A stretch of 42,250 nt of DNA from contig NZ_JAGPOX010000080.1 in NCBI RefSeq assembly GCF_019038435.1, positions 1-42,250 of the forward strand, given 5' to 3'. The DNA is from Nocardia alni (GTDB lineage Bacteria > Actinomycetota > Actinomycetes > Mycobacteriales > Mycobacteriaceae). The notes beneath the pieces were generated by a model that had not been told where the DNA came from, searched no databases, and saw nothing but the letters and a program-made list of their open reading frames with translations. A program made the translations under genes and the position numbers. This document shows positions 37,977 to 42,250 of this stretch, piece after piece (position 1 is the stretch's first letter; every line of letters begins with the position of its first letter).

Positions 37977-40974
37977 ACTGGCCGAAGCACTGACTCGCCC
38001 GGCCGAAATGGCAGGGTACAAGCTGGAATCCGGCCTGGACGAACTGGTCATCACCGAACTGTGCGGCATCGGCGGCGGAGGGGACCGCCGCAGCTACGAC
38101 CCGGGCGCACTGCCCCTGGTCTCCCACGTGATGGAGGCGGTCTGGCAACGCCGTGACGGTTCCCGCCTCACCATCGAGGGATACCGCGCGGCGGGCGGTG
38201 TCCTGGGCTCGGTGTCCGCCACCGCCGAAACCGCCTGGGGCGAACTGACCGACTTCCAACAGGCCGTCGGCAAACAGGTCCTCCTCGGCCTGGTCGCGGT
38301 GGGCGGCGATACCCGCGACACCCGCCGCCGGGTCTCTCGTGCCGAATTACTCAGGCAGACAGTAGATGCCGCCGACACCGCCCTGGATGCCCTGGCCCGC
38401 ACCCGCCTGGTCACTCTCGACGCCGACACCGCCTATCTGACCCACGAGATCGTCCTGGACGCCTGGCCCCGCCTGCGCTCCTGGATCGACGAGGACCGCG
38501 TGGGCAACCTCGAACGCCAGCGCCTCCAGTCCGACGCTACGGAATGGGTTGAACACCGCCATGACCCGTCTCTGCTGTATCGCGGCGCACGTCTCACCAC
38601 GATGCGCGAGCATGCCCGCAGGGGCGCACTCGGCACCGCCGCGCAGGAGTTCCTGACCGCCTCGGAAGCCGCCCGCCAACGTGCACAACGCCGTTCCGCC
38701 GCCCGCAGAGCCGCCTTGGTGCTACTCACCATCGTGTCGGTAGTCCTGGCGGGTTTCGCATTCCTGCAGAGTCGCAACGCTTCCCATCAACGCGACAACG
38801 CCATCTTCAACTCGGTCCTCGCCGAGGCGGATCGCCTCGAAACCAGCGACCCGTCCCTCTCGGCTCAGCTCGACTTGGTGGCGGGTAGGCTCCGCCCCGG
38901 TGATCCGGAAGTGCGTGCACGACTGGTCAATTCGGAGGGGATGCCGCTGGCCAGCGCACTGGTCGGGCATCACGGATACATATCCGGTGTGGCGATTCGG
39001 CCGGACGGGCGAGTGCTTGCGTCGGCCGGAAGTGACCGCACTGTTCAGCTGTGGGACATCTCGGATCGTCGTAATCCGCATCCGATCGGTAAGGCATTGT
39101 CGGAAGACGGGGATCAGGTTGACAGATTGACTTTCAGCCCGGATGGGGCGACCTTGGCGGTATCGGACGCGAAGGTTGGCGTTGTTCTGTGGGACGTGCG
39201 TGATCCGGGCCATCCGACACGTTTCGGTAATCCCATAATCCCGAGCTATGGAGAAGTGATCAAATTCAGCCCGGACGGTAAGGTGCTGGCTGCATCGGAC
39301 AAGGATAACGCTCTCGAGTTCTGGAATATTGCCGATCCGCTCGACCCTCGGCTGATCGGGGATCCGGTTTCCATTCCTGGCCACGAGAAATACTATATGG
39401 TCGCCCTCAGTGCGGATCTCCGGCGTGCTGTCATCGTGGGTGTCAATGATATACAGCTATGGGAACTGGATGCGTCTTATGAACATGCTACGCTCTCTGG
39501 AACGATAGAAGATTTCAGTTCATCGGTCGAACTGAGTCCGGATGGTACCGTCCTTGCAGTGCTTGCAGGAGAATCGGTCGACCTATGGAACTTGGCAATT
39601 CCGGATCGCCCGCAACGAGTGGCAGGTCAGATTTCAGATGTTCAGAACACCATCGGGTCCCCGCTCGTATTCAGCAACGATGGGCACGAGTTTGCGACGG
39701 TGGATTCCAGTGGGCAGATAAGGATGTGGGATCTTCCGAGTTCCAATGATCATTGGATTCCCGAACCCACCCAAGCGCCGATGGGGGGAGCCAGGGGGAC
39801 GATTGAATCGGTCGCATTCTCGGCTGATGGTCGAACTCTTGCTGCGGCGGGGCAGGATGGAATCATCAGACTGTGGTCTATGCCGGGTGCGGCGGCAGGG
39901 CAGTGGCCGCATGGGTCGATAATAGGAGCGTACTCGAATGTCATAGCAGTCCACTGCGGACAATCGAATACCGAAATATGGCGTATAGACAGTTCGCATT
40001 CGGCGCGTATTATCGGGCGTATCGACGATGGATTACGGCCTGACCGTCGCGACTCGCCCGACACCGTCTCTAGAGTGGTGATCAGCCCCGACATGCGAAC
40101 TATGGCGGTGTTTCACTACCCAAGCGTCGTGCAACTCTTCGACCTATCGGATCCTGCGAGCACGAGATATCTGACGACAATTCCCGTGCAAGAGGATTTC
40201 AATGTACTCAGAGGCGCGTTCAGCCCTGATTCTGCCCAGTTGGTGTTGTCGGGTCAGCTGATAGGGGGCGGGCAGAATGGAGACAATGGCGGCATTCAGG
40301 TATGGAATACCGCAGACAGGGGAAATCCGGTACCTTTGTCGAGTCGTATCTCGACCGTGGGTAGTGGTGTATCCGATGTGCAGTTCGATCCGGTGAATCG
40401 ATATCTTGCCGAGGCGGGCGACGATGGCACTGTAAGAATCTGGGATATGCATAATCCTACTGCGCCGATTGATGTTGCTAATATTCGGACAGGACAGGCG
40501 GAGAATGGAATAGCGGTGCGTTTCAGCAATGATGGCAAGACGCTGATAGGGACAAGCGTTGATGATTCGCTACGGATCTGGGATGTGACCGATCCGCGCA
40601 AACCCGGACTCATTGCGAATCCGCCGGTGGGTGCTCGGTCGCCTACCCGTTACCTCACTGTCGACTCCGGTAATTTGTTTGTCTCTGCCGATGAGAGTGG
40701 CGAGGCGCGACTATGGAATATGAGTGATCCTGGACATCCTGCCGGTGTCCACCATCCGATTATCGGCGCGGATACGATACGGGGCGGGCAAATCACTTTC
40801 CATCCTGACGGTCGCCATCTCATTGGCACGGGTGCTGACGGCGTGGTCAGAACATGGGATTTGGATACTGCGCACGAGGTAGTCCGTATCTGCGATATCA
40901 CCCGCGGAACGCTGACGCCCCAGGTGTGGCGAGATCAGCTCCCCGATCTACCTTACCGCCCGCCGTGCAAGTGA
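37774..40974 (+). CDS. nSTAND1-TM-WD40 C-terminal part of the frameshifted STAND NTPase gene
   Basis: An open frame of about 1066 codons continuing the NTPase. Residues 1-290 complete nSTAND1 (VVLAVRADFYARC sensor region, GALPLVSHVMEAVW, RRVSRAELLR, LTHEIVLDAWPRLRSWI). After a basic stretch (RQRAQRRSAARRAA) comes one transmembrane helix, LVLLTIVSVVLAGFAFL. Then come 14 WD blade endings (VQLWDI, VVLWDV, LEFWNI, IQLWEL, VDLWNL, IRMWDL, IRLWSM, TEIWRI, VQLFDL, IQVWNT, VRIWDM, LRIWDV, ARLWNM, VRTWDL), compatible with two seven-bladed propellers. The positive-inside rule puts the propellers outside the membrane. The WD40 DNA is AT-richer than its neighbours. Fused to the upstream part it would be about 1324 residues; alone it lacks the P-loop and has no clear start. 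Confidence 0.8.
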   Translation: MFTLCRDEARREAFLDALEHLSIRGETEPTAVVLAVRADFYARCLDEPVLEDALKHRSYLLGPMRLDELAEALTRPAEMAGYKLESGLDELVITELCGIGGGGDRRSYDPGALPLVSHVMEAVWQRRDGSRLTIEGYRAAGGVLGSVSATAETAWGELTDFQQAVGKQVLLGLVAVGGDTRDTRRRVSRAELLRQTVDAADTALDALARTRLVTLDADTAYLTHEIVLDAWPRLRSWIDEDRVGNLERQRLQSDATEWVEHRHDPSLLYRGARLTTMREHARRGALGTAAQEFLTASEAARQRAQRRSAARRAALVLLTIVSVVLAGFAFLQSRNASHQRDNAIFNSVLAEADRLETSDPSLSAQLDLVAGRLRPGDPEVRARLVNSEGMPLASALVGHHGYISGVAIRPDGRVLASAGSDRTVQLWDISDRRNPHPIGKALSEDGDQVDRLTFSPDGATLAVSDAKVGVVLWDVRDPGHPTRFGNPIIPSYGEVIKFSPDGKVLAASDKDNALEFWNIADPLDPRLIGDPVSIPGHEKYYMVALSADLRRAVIVGVNDIQLWELDASYEHATLSGTIEDFSSSVELSPDGTVLAVLAGESVDLWNLAIPDRPQRVAGQISDVQNTIGSPLVFSNDGHEFATVDSSGQIRMWDLPSSNDHWIPEPTQAPMGGARGTIESVAFSADGRTLAAAGQDGIIRLWSMPGAAAGQWPHGSIIGAYSNVIAVHCGQSNTEIWRIDSSHSARIIGRIDDGLRPDRRDSPDTVSRVVISPDMRTMAVFHYPSVVQLFDLSDPASTRYLTTIPVQEDFNVLRGAFSPDSAQLVLSGQLIGGGQNGDNGGIQVWNTADRGNPVPLSSRISTVGSGVSDVQFDPVNRYLAEAGDDGTVRIWDMHNPTAPIDVANIRTGQAENGIAVRFSNDGKTLIGTSVDDSLRIWDVTDPRKPGLIANPPVGARSPTRYLTVDSGNLFVSADESGEARLWNMSDPGHPAGVHHPIIGADTIRGGQITFHPDGRHLIGTGADGVVRTWDLDTAHEVVRICDITRGTLTPQVWRDQLPDLPYRPPCK

Positions 40975-40980
40975 ATTCGC

Positions 40981-40999
40981 TTCCTGGCTGAGCCAGGAA
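40981..40999. terminator. Hairpin after the nSTAND-WD40 gene
   Basis: TTCCTGGC, loop TGA, GCCAGGAA: a perfect 8-bp stem 7 nt after the stop codon. It is followed by AAAA on the plus strand, so the U tract favours minus-strand termination, but it can act on either strand. Confidence 0.55.
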
Positions 41000-41075
41000 A
41001 ACCGGTGGCGATTGCGGATGGACGCCGTTACCGTGGGTACTGGAACCGCTGGAGCGTACAGGAAGGAGGTCGGTG

Positions 41076-41252
41076 ATGAACCGGACGGAGCGGCCTGCGG
41101 TTGACGCGGTGCGTGAGCAGTCAGTGGAGCGCGCCGACCTCGCGGCTTGGCGGAAGCGGCATGCGTTGCGTAGTTCCAGTGCGGCTCAGCCGATTCGGAG
41201 CAAGCGAACCTATCGGCGCTCGACCAAACATCGCAAGCGCGAGCAGGATTAG
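41076..41252 (+). CDS. Small very basic protein, unknown
   Basis: A 58-residue ORF with one of the best ribosome-binding sites in the window (GGAAGGAGG, 6 nt before the ATG). The first half is mildly acidic/amphipathic (PAVDAVREQSVERADLAAW). The second half is strongly basic (RKRHALRSSS, IRSKRTYRRSTKHRKREQ), suggesting nucleic-acid or ribosome contact. I do not recognise a family. It follows the nSTAND gene by 101 bp, with a terminator hairpin between, and precedes the dipeptidase by 106 bp. A real gene is likely given the start signal; a leader peptide for the next gene is an alternative. Confidence 0.55.
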   Translation: MNRTERPAVDAVREQSVERADLAAWRKRHALRSSSAAQPIRSKRTYRRSTKHRKREQD

Positions 41253-41344
41253 CGGTTTGCCTGAGAATTGCGGCGGTCATCGGGTACCGGGGGTATTCCC
41301 GGATCGCTCATCGGCGGGGTTCATGGATGGGGGATTCGCGGTGG

Positions 41345-41350
41345 TATAGA
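41345..41350 (+). promoter_or_regulatory. -10 box of the dipeptidase gene
   Basis: TATAGA, 8 nt before the GTG at 41359. This is consistent with leaderless transcription. No good -35 is seen. Confidence 0.4.
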
Positions 41351-41358
41351 ACAGTTCG

Positions 41359-42250
41359 GTGACCTCTGAACTGTTCGACCGCGCCCGTGCACTGCTTCGT
41401 GAGACCCCGGTGGTGGATGGGCACAACGATCTGCCGTGGGCTATGCGGCTGCATGTGCGGTACGACCTGGATGCGCTGGATGTGGCGGGGGATCTGAGCG
41501 GGATACTGCATACCGATCTCGATCGGTTGCGGGCCGGTGGGGTTGGGGCGCAGTTCTGGTCGGTGTATGTGCGGTCGAGTTTGGCGGGGGACCATGCGGT
41601 GAGTGCGACGTTGGAGCAGATCGACTTCGTCCGGGCGATGGTTGAGCGGTTTCCGGACTGGCTGAGCTGGGCGTTCACGGCCGACGACATGGAGTCCGCG
41701 CGGGCGCGGGGGCGGATCGCTTCGCTGATGGGGGCCGAGGGCGGGCACAGTATCGACTGCTCGCTCGCGACGCTGCGGGCGCTGTACCAGCTGGGCGTGC
41801 GTTACATGACCCTCACCCACAACGACAATGTGCCATGGGCGGATTCGGCCACGGACGCACCGAAGGCCAACGGGCTCACTGCCTTCGGTGCGGAGGTGGT
41901 GCGAGAGATGAATCGTTTGGGCATGCTGGTGGACCTGTCGCACGTCTCGGCCGACACGATGCGGGCCGCACTCGCGATATCCGAAGCACCCGTGATCTTT
42001 TCGCACTCCTCCGCCCGCGCGATCTGCGACCACCCCCGCAACATCCCAGACGACGTCCTGGCCCAGCTGCCCGCCAACGGCGGCGTGGCGATGGCAACCT
42101 TCGTCCCCAAATTCGTCCTGCCCGCCGCCGTCGAATGGACCGAGGCCGCCGACGCGAACATGCACGACCACGGCTTCCACGCCCTCGACACCAGCCCGGC
42201 AGGCATGCGCTGCCAACAAGAAGTCGAAGCCGCCCACCCCCGCCCGGTCC
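41359..42250 (+). CDS. Membrane dipeptidase family (M19) metallopeptidase, partial
   Basis: The first 297 codons of a zinc dipeptidase; the 3' end is beyond the window. Visible metal ligands are His22 and Asp24 in VVDGHNDLPWAMR, the bridging Glu in GAEGGHSID, and the histidines in VDLSHVSADTM and FSHSSARAICDHPRN. The family hydrolyses dipeptides (renal dipeptidase type), and actinobacterial members can have broader specificity. No signal peptide precedes the catalytic core, so a cytosolic enzyme is expected. GTG 41359 begins TSELFDRARALLRETPVVDGH, a normal family start. Confidence 0.92.
   Translation, partial: MTSELFDRARALLRETPVVDGHNDLPWAMRLHVRYDLDALDVAGDLSGILHTDLDRLRAGGVGAQFWSVYVRSSLAGDHAVSATLEQIDFVRAMVERFPDWLSWAFTADDMESARARGRIASLMGAEGGHSIDCSLATLRALYQLGVRYMTLTHNDNVPWADSATDAPKANGLTAFGAEVVREMNRLGMLVDLSHVSADTMRAALAISEAPVIFSHSSARAICDHPRNIPDDVLAQLPANGGVAMATFVPKFVLPAAVEWTEAADANMHDHGFHALDTSPAGMRCQQEVEAAHPRPV

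Noticed and set aside
1..42250. CRISPR arrays, tRNA/rRNA genes, riboswitches, prophage or integrase genes
   Set aside because: I looked and found no regularly spaced repeats, cloverleaf genes, conserved riboswitch cores or integrase motifs. A tRNAscan or Rfam search was not possible here.

Overview
The window is high-GC DNA from a mycolic-acid actinobacterium (Mycobacteriales); Nocardia or a near relative is my best guess. This rests on gene content and order, not a database search. Landmarks in the order glbN, ilvA/dnaE1, treY-treX, bioA-bioF-bioD, bioB-bsaP-DUF2567 follow, from memory, the Mycobacterium tuberculosis interval of about Rv1542c to Rv1591. GTG starts are frequent, and many starts lie 6-9 nt after a TANNNT-type -10 box with no Shine-Dalgarno sequence, the actinobacterial leaderless arrangement.

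Layout. 1-3250: the start of a Tat/lipoprotein gene, fabH divergent from a TetR regulator with two near-identical operators between them, truncated haemoglobin glbN, and a VOC-fold protein. 3259-11112 is a patch of accessory genes and decay: a MatC-type dicarboxylate permease, the tail of a sensor kinase broken over three frames, a receiver-only response regulator, a methyltransferase/GNAT pair, treZ behind a 20-bp perfect inverted repeat, a DHA2-type MFS remnant, an intact sugar-porter-like MFS, and an SDR remnant. 11113-20924: serine hydrolase, ilvA, a small membrane protein, a LacI regulator with its palindromic operator, dnaE1, and a DUF2235 hydrolase. 20925-26645: treY-treX and a MarR-GNAT fusion. 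26787-35525 is a biotin block: bioA, an unsignalled NlpC/P60 protein, bioF-bioD, a membrane-anchored hydrolase, the repressor bioQ, and bioB-bsaP-DUF2567. 35686-42250: a baeRF-like protein, a frameshifted HTH-nSTAND1-TM-WD40 gene, a 58-residue basic ORF, and the start of an M19 dipeptidase.

How the parts work together. TreX, TreY and TreZ make up the glycogen-to-trehalose route, but treZ is on the other strand about 12 kb from treXY, with debris around it. BioF, BioA, BioD and BioB plus the Fe-S auxiliary protein BsaP make up the late biotin pathway. Four TGAAC-N3-GTTCA-type sites before bioA, bioF and the bioQ/bioB gap fit BioQ control of the whole set; at bioA and bioF the site fills the -35/-10 spacer.

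The most unusual locus is 36999-41252. A conflict-type STAND NTPase is interrupted by a single-base frameshift just after Walker B. Its 14 WD blade-end motifs (two seven-bladed propellers, inferred) lie after a transmembrane helix, in DNA clearly richer in A+T than the neighbours.
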